This document shows, in pieces, positions 1 to 11,724 of a DNA stretch of 64,000 nucleotides. Numbering within the stretch: the first letter of the stretch is position 1; each line of letters opens with the position of its first letter. The notes beneath the pieces are model-generated. The model saw nothing but the letters and a program-made list of their open reading frames with translations. It ran no database searches and had not been told where the DNA came from. Origin of the DNA: Alligator mississippiensis (taxonomy: Eukaryota > Chordata > Crocodylia > Alligatoridae); NCBI RefSeq assembly GCF_030867095.1, contig NC_081829.1:87980261-88044260 (forward strand). The letters are read 5' to 3'. Made by a program: the position numbers and the translations under genes.

Positions 1-2365
1 TTTTAAGGCCCATGTTGCATTTAGTTTTCAAGCTCCTGGATAAATACCAGCTGTTGGGATCCTTCCAGCTATGCCTTTTCCTGTAGAGATTCCTGTGTAA
101 TAAGGAAAAGAGTAGTGATGCTCTTTTAGAAAACCATCTGTGTTATAATACGAATGTATGAAGCAGTTTCAGACCTGGGAGGAACTAGGATCTATTGATA
201 CATACCTACTAGTAGAAAGGGGCAGTGTCCAACTAAAGTGATTCCAGAATCTGGGAGCTACATTCTTCAAGTTCGTAAGAAAGCAAAGTAGAAGGATGCA
301 GAGGAAGACAAGAAACATTCAAATTGCCCCTAAGTACCCCAAGACTCTGCAGAATGACTGGCAACCTGTGGTTTTGTGGGGTCAGGACATGCCATGAAAA
401 GAAGTGGCAATATTTGCTCAAGAACTTCAAAAACACCGACATGTTTGGAGTCCAGTGGGACAACAAACTGCAGCTTTTCCATGACCACGGAAATCAACTG
501 TGCTACGACAGACTCCTAACGTGCTCATTGGAAGCAACTTGACAGGTTAAAGAGGGCACACGTATCCTGCATTGGGACCATTATAGTAGGTTTTTATTGA
601 TTATTCCAGGAAATTGGTGTCGTTTTATCAATATATGTGCTATATTAGGAAACCAGTATGCTGATTATGCTGGGAAATTAGTTCTTGCCAGTAACAGGAT
701 TTTACTAGGAAACTGATACACTGGATTTACTGGTTTGGTAAATCTAATAGATATTAACTTCAGTGCATCAGGTGAGCTCCATAACACGTTACTGTCAATA
801 TGATGGTAATGGGGGCACTCGGACCTAATTTCAATGTTCATTCTTCCATTGTGCAAGTCTTTCTAAACCAATTCTAGCTGCATTTTTGTATAGGAAATGG
901 AATGGGACTTAAGCAAAGGAAATCTCAGTTTTTGTTCTGCTTCATATGGAGTGCATATGTCACCTCAGGGATTTAGCCATGGCCATCTCCCTCTTGTGGA
1001 GGGCTATGTTGGTCTACATGGCCATGTACAGTTGTTCAAAAAACTGGGGGAGGAAGCAGTCTTAGTTATGAGGTTTTCTCCAAGTGACCTAGTTTGGATT
1101 GGTAGTGAACAGTGCACTTGAACATGTCCCCATTCCAGAAACCTTTGAGGAGCTGGTTCTGGATCTCCTGTTTACCCCAGATTTCAATGAGATCCTTCAT
1201 GTCTGTGGGGCTCCAATTGTGTGACTGAATTTGGGTATTGGAGGAGGATGGGATGGGGTGTTCCATGTGGTGCTGCCTGTGGGGCCTTGGCATCTTCGGA
1301 TGGGTGAGGGTCTGGCTGTAAGGAGGTGGATGGATGGATGGATAGATGGATGGGTGGAAGGAACAGTGGGTATGCATAGGTTGGTGGGTCCTGGCATGTA
1401 GCTGTCCCTCTCCAGCAGGGTGTGGCCCCTGCTCTGGAGTGTGGTCAGGTCACCCCCACAACCTCAAACTTTCCAGGATCTTCTAGCAGACACCCCCTTG
1501 ATGCTGGCAACACCTCATTTCCTTGCCTGGAAATTTCCAGTGTCCTCAACTTGCAACACTGAGGCAGCTGGCCATGTCCCACCTGTTCCTGAAGTTTCCA
1601 GGGGTATCTGCCTGCTTGCTTTGTCTTGGATGCCCAATGCCCATGCTTAGTATGGGATGCCCCCTCCAATCCTTAGTGCTCTGGAACTCTTTGGCTGTGA
1701 GCCAAAAAATACTTGCAGCACCCCAGGTGCACGTGGCCTGGGTACCTGTGGGATGTCTGAGCCATGGAAGTTACAGGGTCACCTCCATGCGGGCCCAGTT
1801 CAAATGTTCTGGCCCCAGTGACCCTGACCCTCCAGAGGTGAGCCTCCTGCACTGGTTCATGCTTGGGAAGGGGGTGTCTATGTTAGGGTCTGGGTTGCAG
1901 GGTGCCTGGCCTCTGAGATGTAGTATACAGGTGCCAGGGTTGGGGTCTTTGGGGCTGTGCTCGAGTGCAGGGTCATGGGGGTCCCTAGCTGGGTGTGCAG
2001 ATGCTAGGGTCAGGATCTGAGGGGCTGTGCTGAGCATGGAGGTTCTCCTGGGTTCTGTGTTGGAGTCTGCATGTACATTGTGGAGTGCTTAGTAACAGGG
2101 TGTTGATGGTGCAGCACCACAGCCCAGGGACTTGGGTATCTAGGTCCCTTGGCTCTTGCAGGTGACACAGATGTCTCACTTCCCCGCTCTGCCTGCCTGC
2201 AGCTGATAGGTGGTTGGAGGCAAGGCTGGGAGAGGTGCTGTGCTTGCTTGGCACTGAAACAACCTGGGGGCAGGGTCTGCTGAGTGTTTGGCTGCAGCAG
2301 CTGAGCATGGGCCAGATGTCAGGGAGGGGGCACAAAGTAGACTGGGATGTTGGAGAACAGTGACT
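1..2365. other. No gene seen; AT-rich then GC-rich sequence
   Basis: The first kilobase is ordinary AT-rich sequence in which I recognise nothing. From about 1,060 to 2,365 it becomes GC-rich. Around 1,850-2,050 there are loosely repeated phrases built on GGGTCTGGG, GGGGCTGTGCT and GGTGCCAGGGTTGGGG, like a worn minisatellite. The open frames here have no start context or family resemblance I can support, so I read them as chance frames in GC-rich sequence. The GC-rich part might be the interior of the old transposon whose 3' end lies just downstream, but I could not find that element's 5' terminus. Confidence 0.5.
1326..1357. repeat. (TGGA)n microsatellite
   Basis: A run of TGGA units with one TAGA interruption. 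It is a simple tetranucleotide repeat with no evident function. Confidence 0.9.
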
Positions 2366-3115
2366 ACAGAGATTTGATATATCAGTCTAACCTGAATGAA
2401 TCTCAATTGAATGTACCTTGCGCCAAGCTTATCTTAAGTCACTTGTGCCATATTTAGACTGATCTATGTGTGCTGAACTTCTGTATGGTTATGGGTTTAG
2501 ATTGATCTACATCAGACATTAGGGGTGGGCAAAATGGCAGATCTGGCTGGCACCTGGACTCCATTTCCCAGCAGCCCCTGCCTGTGTCACTGAAGTTGGT
2601 TTTCATGGAGACCCCAGTAGTAGTGGCATGGTGGCAGCGTGGGGCCTGGATTTCCATGGAGACTGGACCTAGCAGCGCTGGCAGGGTGCATGGCTGGACA
2701 GGGAGCTGCTCTGTGGCCAGGGCTGGGATCTTACAGGGGTGACAGCATGGTCTGGAGCTGGGGCAGAGCCGCAATCTGCTGCCCGCATACCCCTGCCCAA
2801 GGCATGTGGGCAGCGGTTCATGGCTCTGCCCTGGCTCCAGAGCATGCTGGCACCACTGCAAGATCCCAGTCTTGGAGCAGCTCCATGCCCAGCTGCGCAC
2901 CCTGCCAGCGCTGCTGGGGTCGGTCCCCATGGGAAGCCTAGCCCCGTGCTGTCACCGCATTGCTGCTCTTGGGGTCTCCATGGAAACTGGCCTTAGTGAC
3001 GCAGACAGGGGCTGCTGGGAAATGGATTCTGCATGGGCCTGATCCAGCTCGTGGGCCAGATTTTGCCCACCCCGATCTACATTCACTTAGACTGGTTTAA
3101 GTGTAATGTCTTTGT
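2366..3115 (+). mobile_element. 3' relic of the 5-bp-TSD DNA transposon family, split by a fold-back element
   Basis: The sequence at about 2,366-2,511, continuing at about 3,083-3,115, aligns by eye to the last 200 bases of the elements at 17,964-18,798 and 27,195-28,165. Shared phrases are CTTATCTTAA, GTGCTGAACTTCTGT, GGGTTTAGA and a closing ACTGGTTTAAGTGTAA. The alignment jumps cleanly across the palindromic element between them, so this older element was the target of that insertion. Its 5' end was not found; it may be lost or hidden in the GC-rich block upstream. It is clearly more diverged than the other two copies. Confidence 0.7.
2513..3073. mobile_element. Fold-back (palindromic) non-autonomous DNA transposon
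   Basis: The body from about 2,522 to 3,073 is an inverted repeat with arms of roughly 275 bases meeting near 2,796. The outer ends read GGGGTGGGCAAAAT and its complement. Further in, CCATTTCCCAGCAGCCCCTG (about 2,569) pairs with the complement of CAGGGGCTGCTGGGAAATGG (about 3,005), and AGCAGCGCTGGCAGGGTGC (about 2,671) pairs with its counterpart near 2,900. GATCTACAT occurs at 2,504-2,512 and directly after the element at 3,074-3,082, which suggests an 8-9-bp target duplication; nine bases (2,513-2,521) separate the left copy from the palindrome. The GGGGTGGGC terminus and an 8-bp duplication fit a hAT-derived MITE, but the superfamily is inferred. There is no coding potential. Confidence 0.8.
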
Positions 3116-5338
3116 GAGAAGAAAGTTACCTGTTCTTTTCCATCCCCACCTATGATGTTGCAGTGAGCTTTTTTGGGAAGATGCCATGTAACTCGCTCCC
3201 TCTCTGTCAGTGACTCAACACATGCCAGATGGGAGCCCCAGGTGTGAAGCTAGAGCATGGCCGCCCTACATTCTTCCAAGATGCCAATTGGGAGTTCTCA
3301 TTTCTCTCTCCCAGGCTACTTTATAACAAGCGCAGCATTCAGTAAGGTTTCATTTCTATTCTAAATATAACATTTTCCACCTAATCTCGAATCTCTCCCT
3401 GGGAAAAGATACTTCTGAGAAAAAAAAATCTTAACTCTTATTATCATACAACCTTCTGTGTAGCCTGAATGTCAGGGAAGCCATTTATAGAGCATGTACA
3501 GTAATTACATGCTTAATATTTCATCAAGTATATTAAGAGTAATGTCACTAAAACAGGTATGGATTTAAAGGAATCATTTGGATGAAAAGTTGCTTTGGAG
3601 GTTTTTGCATATAATGGGAGCTACAGTATATATTTTTGTGGATGTTGCTGTCAGCTTTTAAATTTAATAATCCATCACTTCAAAATGCACACTGAGATTT
3701 GCATTGTGATTTTGGACAAAGCATGTACTTAACATTTGCCAGAGATCCTGTAATAAGACCAAACTTAGTGAAAGATGAAATCATTTGCTCCTGCCTTCAG
3801 CATATTTCTTTCCCCCGGACTTGCCTGAGGTGGCTTGTATAATGGTAGCTCAGAAAAAGAGACAACAACCAAGTTCAAGTGAATGACTGTCTAAAACAAT
3901 TATTAAAATAGCTTATTTGTATTTATCAGGCATGCTTCAGGCAGGGATGTTTATTTTGCAACAGTGCTTCAATCTATTTTTTCCTACTGTATTATATTTC
4001 TAGGTGCAAACAGAATATTTTTGTTAATTCCTTGTAGAGCTATTAGATATCTGTCATCTAGGGAATTTATTGGCATATTGCACAAACCAAACACCTTTTA
4101 TGGATGTTGATCTAATGACAGAACCCAGTAGGTTTCTTCTTTGGTTTATAAGGATACTACTAGTTATAACTCCCTCTTACTACTTGAACATGTCACTTGA
4201 AGCCAATACACTAAGTGAGCCAAATGCTTCCCTCGTACATGTTGATAGTAATGGATGCAGCAGGCAGGTAGAATTGTAGAAAAGAGATTTTAATTAAGAC
4301 TGCTAAGTGGAAAACTCATTAAAGTAGAAGAGCTAACCCTCTGGATTCATTTGGCATTCCTCACTCTACTGATGCCACAGTGAACTAGGCCTCTCCTGAA
4401 ACTTGATCAACTTTCTTTTTTTATTCCCAGTTTTATTCATCATACAAGTTTTCAAGTGTGCATTCTTTCAACCAATGTGCGTGCAAACCTTGATGCATAC
4501 AGCTTCTGATTTACACATACGCTGGATGTATATTCAAATTTGGACAGGTGCACATATTGAAATGTGCACACACCTGGGATAGGTTTGCACAGATGGGTGG
4601 ATGCATGTTACAAAATATGAGCATAGAGGTCAGATCAAAAAGAACAGGCACCCAGCCACAACCAGATCTTGGCATTATTTGTCCATGCTTTTAAAATGAA
4701 AATAGTTCTTGTACAATGGGAACTAGAAGAGTTATTGCACGACTCTCCTTGTATAGCAATGGAATGGTCCATTCCCATAGGTGATACCACTACCCAAACT
4801 AGTTATCAACCACTAGTTTCTATTGTAATGATCTACTCTGTTGTTTTTAATCTTCTGCTTCTCAGTGCTTTAGAAGTTAAAATTCACCTGATTATGTACA
4901 ATGAAACTTGACTTAAGTGTCTATTTATTGCACCAGCTATAATCTGTTGCCTAATAGAGGCAATCTTCATCCAAATATTGTTTTAGTAATAGTTCTTATT
5001 TCATGGATATTTCTAGTAACACATTTTTTTTTTTCCCAAATGATATCAAATTCCATTTCAAATCCCTTCTGCATTATTGTTTTTTACAGTGCTGTATGTG
5101 TGGCAGTAATTTCATAGACCACAGCCATGCAAAGAAATAACAGAATTGGTGTAACAATTTATACCAATGTTCCCACCAAGTTGGCATTTCCACTGATATA
5201 TAAAGCATTCTTTCCCTCATGCTTCTCTCATTCAGTCAATTTATTTAAATGGTGTAAGCTTTTATATAATCTGCCTGTGATTATTCTCCCATTGAACATC
5301 CAGTTGTGTCCAAAGCAGTTATTCCATAAGTGATTTGC
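3116..5338. other. AT-rich sequence without a recognised gene
   Basis: Ordinary AT-rich DNA. The only structure noted is a weak inverted pair, GTGCAAACCT near 4,480 and AGGTTTGCAC near 4,581, about 100 bases apart, which could be a worn MITE. I see no supported coding exon. Confidence 0.5.
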
Positions 5339-5490
5339 TTCTTTCTAATTATTTGTAACTGAAAATATAAATGCAAAGAGAAATTATGACATACCATCTT
5401 GTATCTTACATTTTGATTCTTTCTAATTATTTGTAACTGAAAATATAACTGCAAAAAGAAATTATGACGTATCATCTTGTTTCTTACATT
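5339..5490. repeat. Tandem duplication, 2 x about 78 bp
   Basis: Two adjacent copies begin TTCTTTCTAATTATTTG at 5,339 and 5,417. They contain the same phrases in the same order (GTAACTGAAAATATAA, AAATTATGAC, CATCTTGT) and differ at only a few bases. This is a recent local duplication in unique-looking sequence. Confidence 0.92.
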
Positions 5491-6949
5491 TGCTGTAACA
5501 ATGGTCCGTACTGTTAAAGAAGTAGTAACTGTAACTATCAAAATGTCTAGAACAATTAATTTTACCCTATATTCTTGTTAAGTTTCATGAACTTAATTTT
5601 CCAGGTTCCCACAGCATAATTCAGGATTTAGAGCAGTGATACAAGTTACAGTGAGATCCTTCCCAAAAGGGCAAGGTGTTTTCGGGAATCAAATTCTATA
5701 TTAGTAGTGCCGCTTCAAAAGGAATGCTTTTCAGCTGTATTTTCCTTCCCTAGCAAATGGAAAGACTTCAGTAGATGTAGACATCAATCCTTTAGTGAGA
5801 TCTGGGTCTACTGCATTTTAGGAGGTGAAAGACCACAGAGTGGGCTTTTTTTTACCATTTGATTTCAAGAAGAATTCTGCTTTGCTTTGTTCTAGGCTAC
5901 AATCCTTCTTTAGGTATCTGCACACTGATAATACGTAGGGTTTGGAAGCCCGTGCCTGGTCCTGAAGGTTGCTGTAAAACCTTCTTGTAAGTGGATGGTA
6001 TTGAACAATCTAGTAGCAAGTTCTTTTCTAAAGAAATATTGAGTGGCTGTATTGAGGCATAGGACAAGTCAAAGCGCTGGGGCAACCATCATTTACCTTA
6101 CCACTGCCCACTTTCTTCTGGAATTGTTATTGAAGAGGAAGAAGGTTGGATTTGCAAAGTGAATCTGTAATATCAGTAATATATTCACTTCAGTGTTTTA
6201 TTTTTTGAGCGAAAAATTATATTTATTGCTGCTATTATTTGTTTGTAATATAGTAGGACTTTGGAGCCATCATGGAGGGTGACAACCATGCTGTGATAGA
6301 TATTGTTCACATACACAATGACAAGGCTATAGAATGTCTTGCTTTGTGAAAATAGTCAATAAACTTAGATTTGTGAATGTTTAAAGGCGTTTATTCTTTA
6401 AAGCAGAGACCTTGTTAAAGCTGGGCTATCATCTAGGAAAACGTTATGTACTGAAGATCAGGGTTACATAAATTCCAATGGACACATCATTCCAAGATGC
6501 GATACTTTGTTCCGTGGTTTCAATTTGGGTCTTTGCAATATCTGTATCATATCTTCGTAACACTTCCTTTGCTTCTTTCCTTCCTAATGAGTATTGCTTT
6601 ACTGAAGGATCCAGCTAACCTAATTCAAGTCCCTGGAGCTAATTATTATCAGTCCAGGGCCACATCTGCATAGTATAAACAATAAGCAGCCACTCAACTC
6701 AACACCTCTCCACCAAGAGAAAACAAGATGAATAGGCACAATTCAGTCTGTACCTTTGTTCCTCTGAAGATGGTTTTCTAGAAATAAGTCTGCCTGACCT
6801 TTAGGTACCAATTATTTAATTACAATCTGCATTCTTGTTACAAGCATCTTAGCATAAATTTTAAAACATGCATTTAAAGGAGAAATGAGATTACCTTATT
6901 TGTATAGGGATGTGGTGGGAGCTTGTGGGATCTTTTTCTACCCCCTAGA
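5491..6949. other. AT-rich sequence, nothing recognised
   Basis: No repeat, RNA gene or exon that I can support. Short open frames here lack family resemblance. Confidence 0.5.
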
Positions 6950-7545
6950 CTTTCATCAAACACTGCTTTTAATAAGGGGATAAGATTTTGTCTAAATGCT
7001 CTGAAGCGTTCGGCTGCATAGCTTTCCAGTTCTGGGAGTTTTCCAAGCACTAAGTTGTTGATAGCCCTTTTAGTCTCTGCTCAAGGCATTGGCTCCTCAG
7101 ATCTAATTACTTCTCGTTCTGATAGAACTGGCTTTTTTACTTATTTAAATACTGTTGCATCTGTTCTGTAGGCTTGGCCTATTTCAGTGTGCATAAATTG
7201 GTGCCGAAATCCTGAAAGGTGGATTTAATAGATCTAGGACCATTCATTGTACACCTTTCCTTAGGAGAAATTGCTTTCTCATGAGTCATTCTCCTAAATA
7301 GATCAGCCAGCATTTTAGCTGCTTTTTTGCCCTTTTCATAAAAGATTCTCTCACCTAATTCTTTTTTTGCTACTCTGCCTCACCACTCAGTAGCAAATTA
7401 ACTTTTCCTCTTGCATTTAAATGTACTCTATATTGCTTCTGACTTCCTGTACTCCTAAGAACTTCCCATTTTTGTTCTTTGGAAAAGAAAATAATTCTTT
7501 TAATCTGTTTTGTCCTTATGAGCCATGTCGAGAAATCTCTCTTGA
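6950..7545 (-). mobile_element. Worn L1-clade LINE fragment (linker to N-terminal reverse transcriptase)
   Basis: Read on the minus strand from about 7,390 towards 6,960, the translation contains ELGERIFYEKGKKAAKMLA, then SIKSTFQDFGTNL, KPTEQMQQYLNK, AINNLVLGKLPELESYAAE, and FRAFRQNLIPLLKAVFDESL. In L1-type ORF2 the same order is the linker (YEKGDKAGKLLA-like), the INKTFKEFYSNLY-like segment, then KAI..LK.GKSPGPDG..AEFYK.F...L.P.L...F..SL at the start of the reverse transcriptase. At least two in-frame stops lie within this stretch and the GKSPGPDG motif is degraded, so the fragment is dead. Outer limits are approximate. L1 against Tx1 was not resolved. Confidence 0.72.
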
Positions 7546-7571
7546 ACTGTCATTTTGGTCCCTTCCCACAG

Positions 7572-7632
7572 GATAATTGGGGGCTGGACTTGATGATCTT
7601 CTAAGGTCCCTTCCAGCCCTAATGTCTATAAT
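7572..7632 (+). mobile_element. CR1 3'-tail fragment
   Basis: Contains GGGGGCTGGACTTGATGATC followed by AAGGTCCCTTCCAGCCCTAA and TGTCTAT, the conserved CR1 3' untranslated end, in plus orientation. It is heavily 5'-truncated and diverged. Confidence 0.85.
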
Positions 7633-8290
7633 GTACCTTGTTTCATTTAGTATTATATTTTCAAGACTATCCTTTTTAATATTTATGATGCATAAATTTT
7701 TGCATTCTGTAAAGTGGAATCAGTTCTGATTTGGAAAAGCACTTAAGCATATACTGTTGTTCCATTGTTCAAGTGCTTTGTGGCAAAGAATTGGACTCAG
7801 TCACATGCTTAAGGTTGGCCAGGACGTGTTCTCTGGCTGGGTCAGGACATTTAAGAAGAATCTAAACCATAAGAGATTTATTCACCATTGTGTTATTTTA
7901 TTTTAACACTACTGTTCCTGAATCACTCAGAGAATGCAATGATGAATTGGACACCTAAAGTTTAGGTTATTCTCAAGAGATCCAGAAATGACACTGGTTC
8001 TTCTGTATTACGGATGTATTTATTTTTATTCTTTAAATGGCTTTGAGTTTAGTAGAACACCAGAGCCAAGGATATTCCTTGTCTTTTCAGTCTTCTATTT
8101 CCCAGAATAAACTGTGCCAACCCTGCAGCCCCAGAACCTGGCACAGGAAGCAAGGGGGAGTTCTTACTTTTATATAGAAAATCATAGGGGTTAGGGTCAC
8201 AAGTCAATGGGCCAAAAAGAGGGAACAGGTAAAAGGTAAAGGAACATCAATGCTGTAGTAACAGTAGACACCTTATTTCCTCCCCATATC
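7633..8290. other. Unassigned AT-rich sequence
   Basis: No feature recognised between the CR1 tail and the GC-rich block. Confidence 0.5.
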
Positions 8291-8788
8291 TCTGGAGATG
8301 TCCCCAGACAAACCTTTAGTTCCTAGAGTGCTCAAACAGCAGCCAGAAGCTGCTCTCAAGTCTGAGTCCAGCTCCTCCAGTCCACAGTCCTGGCTGCCTG
8401 AGCCAGTGAGATCTCCAGCTACACTGTGCACTCCTCTGGGTAAGGCTGACCAGGCTCCATGTGCACTGCTGCTGGAGGGGCATGGCGACCACTTGCAGGC
8501 AGTGGTGGCAGTGGGGGCATGGTGGCGGGGAGTGGGGAGCTCTCGCAGGTGGCCACGGTGGGAGGGGGTGGCAAGTGCTGACCAGAGGGTGGCGACCACC
8601 TGCAGATACCACCGGCAGCATTGGCGGTGGCCAGCGGTGATCGGGAATCAGAGGGGTAGCGAGCAGCGACCGCCTGCAGGCACCACTGGCAGCGTCGGTG
8701 GCGTTTTTTGCATGGGGTGCACCACCAAGCTCAGAGGGTGCATGTGCACTTGTGTGTACCCCCTACATGTTGTCAGTGCACATTACAT
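8291..8788. repeat. GC-rich block with degenerate repeats
   Basis: The phrase GCGACC(A/G)C(C/T)TGCAG recurs at about 8,485, 8,592 and 8,666, each followed by a GGCAG(C/T)-G-TGG stretch, so the block contains at least three loosely spaced repeat units of roughly 75-110 bases. Open frames here are compositional. It may be the inside of an unidentified GC-rich transposon. Confidence 0.55.
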
Positions 8789-8970
8789 TTCACAGATTTC
8801 ATAGACATTAGGGCTGGAAGGGACCTCGGAAGATCATCGAGTCCAGCCCCCTGCCCCGGGGGCAGGAAGTCAGCTGGGGTCATAGGATCCCAGCAAGATA
8901 AGCATCCAAATTTCTCTTGAAGGTGTTCAATGTAGGTGCTTGATGGTAGGCTATTCCAGACCTTGGGGTC

Positions 8971-10667
8971 TCAGACAGTAAAGAAATTCTTCCATATGTC
9001 CAGCCTGAAACTATCTTGCAGTAGTTTATAACTGTTCGACCTCATCATCCCTTGGGGCGCTCTGGTGAACAAACGTTCCCCCAGATACTGGTGGTCACCC
9101 CTGATAAACTTATAGGTGGCCATCAGATCACCCCTGAGCCTGCGCTTTTCCAGGCTAAAGAGCCCCAGGGCTCTCAGCCTGTCATTGTAAGGTCTGTTTT
9201 CCTGACCTCTGATCATGTGCATGGCTCTTCTCTGGACTCTCTCAAGGTTCTCCACATCCTTTTTGAATTGTGGAGCCCAAAACTGGACGCAGTACTCCAG
9301 CTGTGGCCTCACCAAGGCCGAGTACAAGGGGAGAATGATATCCCTGGATTTGCTTGAGAAGCATCTATGGATGCAAGCCAGTGTTTTGGTCGCTTTACTA
9401 GCCGCAGCATCGCATTGCAGACTCATGATCATCTTGTGGTCAATGATGACCCCCAAGTCTCTTTGTTCCATAGTGCTAGCCAGCATAGCACTGCTGAGCC
9501 TATAAGGATGCTGCGGGTTTTTCCTACCAAGGTTAAGAACCTTGCATTTTTCAGTGTTAAACATCATCAGGTTCTCATCCGCCCATTTGCTGAGCCTGTC
9601 TAAGTCAGCCTGGATCACCCTCCTGGTGTGGATGCTTTGCCCCAAAGTTTGGTGTAATTGGTGAACTTGGCCAGTCCACTTCTGACTTCAATGTCCACAT
9701 CATTAGTAAAGATGTTGAAAAATATGGGTCCAAGGACAGAGCCTTGGGGGACCCCACTGTTCACAGGGCACTGTGACGATTGACTTCCGTCAATTACCAC
9801 CCTCTGGGTCCAACCATGGAGCCAATTTCCCAGCCAGCAGATCGATGTGGACCCAAGGCCACAGTTGGCCAGTTTTGCCAAGAGGTGATCATGGGATACC
9901 AAATTGAAGGCTTTTTTGAAGTCAAGATATATGACATCAATCTCTTCTCCCTTGTCCAGGTGATAGGTCACCTGGTCGTAAAAGGAAATGAGATTGGTCA
10001 AGCAAGACCTACCCACAACAAACCCGTGCTGGCTATTCCTCAGGATGTTGGTGTTGGCCAGTCCATTAAGGATGGCCTCTTTAATAAACGTTTCTAAGAC
10101 CTTCCCTGGGATAGAGGTCAGGATGATGGGCCTGTAGTTTGCCGGATCCACTTTCTCCCTTTCTTGAAGATAGGCACCACATTGGTCTTCGGGCACTTCA
10201 CCAGAGCGCCAGGAGTTCTCAAAGATCTGTGCCAGGGGCTGGGCTATGAAGCTCGCCAGCTCCTTGAGTACCCTGGGGTGTAGATTGTCAGGGCCAGCTG
10301 ACTTGAAGGTATCCAAGGTGTTCCTTCATGGTGTTCCTTCATGAGGTCAGCATTGATAGAGGGCAGGGGATCTCCCTCACCCGGATCTCCCTGTCCCATA
10401 GTGGGACTGATGAAAGACTGATGCAAAGTACCCATTTAATAGGTTGGCTTTTTCCTGGGCGTCAGTTGCCAGTTGTCCCATCTGGTTCAGCAGGGGTCCA
10501 ATGTTGCCCTTGCTTTTCCTCCGGCTCCCCACATATCTGAAAAAGGACTTTTTATTGTTCTTGATACTCGAAGCTAGCTGGAGTTCAGTTGCCACCTTGG
10601 CTTTCCTGGTTTGCTCCCTGCAGGACTGGACCAGTGCAAGATATTCCGCCTTGGAGGTGAATCCCAT
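8971..10667 (-). pseudogene. CR1 ORF2 reverse transcriptase and C-terminal domain
   Basis: After a linker (SFFRYVGSRRKSKGNIGPLL, about 10,500) the polymerase blocks follow in order: AGPDNLHPRVLKELA, YRPIILTSIPGKVLE, QHGFVVGRSCLTNL, VIYLDFKKAFNLVSHDHLL, GVPQGSVLGPIFFNIF. The active-site block reads LAKFTNYTKLWG where CR1 normally has FADDTKL, so both catalytic aspartates of that motif are replaced. The C-terminal stretch (LDRLSKWADENLMMFNTEKC through RLDIWKNFF) is in another frame. This is a dead copy. Confidence 0.93.
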
Positions 10668-10784
10668 TCTCCATCCTTTGTAGGCCTTTCTTTTTAGCCT
10701 CAGGAGGTCTGTTTGATCCCTGGAGAGCCAGGGGGGCTGCTGTGCCCTCTTGCTGCCTTTCCTCCGAGATGGAATAGAATTAGC

Positions 10785-11587
10785 TCATGCATTGAGGATC
10801 GCTCCCTTCAGGAGCAACCACTCTCCCTGGACTCCCCTCCCCCTGGGGTCGTGGTCCCTTAGGACCTCACTGATGAGCCTCCTGAGCTTGTCAAATTCAG
10901 CTTTCCTGAAGTCAAGGACTTCAGTGTTGCTGACTGACTTGCCAGTTTTACGGCAGATGGTGGAGGTGATCAGCTCATGGTCAGTGTCACCCAGCTTCCC
11001 ATCGATCACTAGGTTGCTGATTAGGTCATCCCCAGTAGCCAGTACTACAGTCGAGCAGTGCTTTTCCTCTCATTGGCCTGTAGACTTCGTGAGTCAGGTA
11101 GAGGTCATCCACACACGATAGGAAGCTTTGCGACCGCTTGGATTTTGCTGAGTGATCCTCCCACGAGATGTCTGGGTAGTTGAAGTCACCCATGATAACC
11201 ATGGTCCTGGAGCATGCAGGCCTCAGCCAGTTCCCAGGTGAACACCTGGTCAAGCACTTGACTTGGTAGTAGACTCCCACCATTGTGTCCCCTGTGCCAT
11301 GTTCCCCACAGGGTCTCCAGTCATCCACCCTGGTTGCCAATATCAGCTTGCAGGGATGTGTAGCTTTCCATAACATAGAGAGCTACACCCCCGCCCCTTT
11401 TATCTACTCGATCTCTCCTGTACAGGGTATAGCCATCTATACCTGTGGTCCAGTCATGGGTGGAGTTCCACCAGGTCTCCATTATCCCTATGATGTCATT
11501 ATTATTTGTGTTAAGCAGGAGGACGAGTTCCTCCTGCTTATTCCCCAAGCTCCTGGCATTTATATACAGGCAGGCAAGGGTCCCCAA
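10785..11587 (-). pseudogene. CR1 ORF2 apurinic-type endonuclease domain
   Basis: The domain starts with CLYINARSLGNKQEELVLLL, continues DIIGIMETWW and GGVALYV, then in another frame MVIMGDFNYPDISW, and ends with LGDTDHELI near 11,000. NARSL, ETW, GDFN and the (S/T)DH block are the conserved motifs of the AP-type endonuclease that nicks target DNA in non-LTR retrotransposons. The motifs are all visible, but they lie in different frames, so at least two frameshifts have accumulated. It should lie directly downstream of ORF1 in the intact family, as it does here. Confidence 0.9.
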
Positions 11588-11724
11588 GGGGACACTTGCC
11601 TTGTCTACCGGTTGTTCCTGGGTTGGGGCATGGGTGGGTTCCCTTAAGTGCCTTGGCCTGCTGGCTTTGCAAGGGTTGATCAGCAGGCCAGCAGTGGCGG
11701 TTGTCCCCCCGTCCCCCAGCGGGC

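Noticed and set aside
1523-2020. Plus-strand open frame of 165 codons in the GC-rich block
   Set aside because: No recognisable domain; repeated GC-rich phrases explain the absence of stops.
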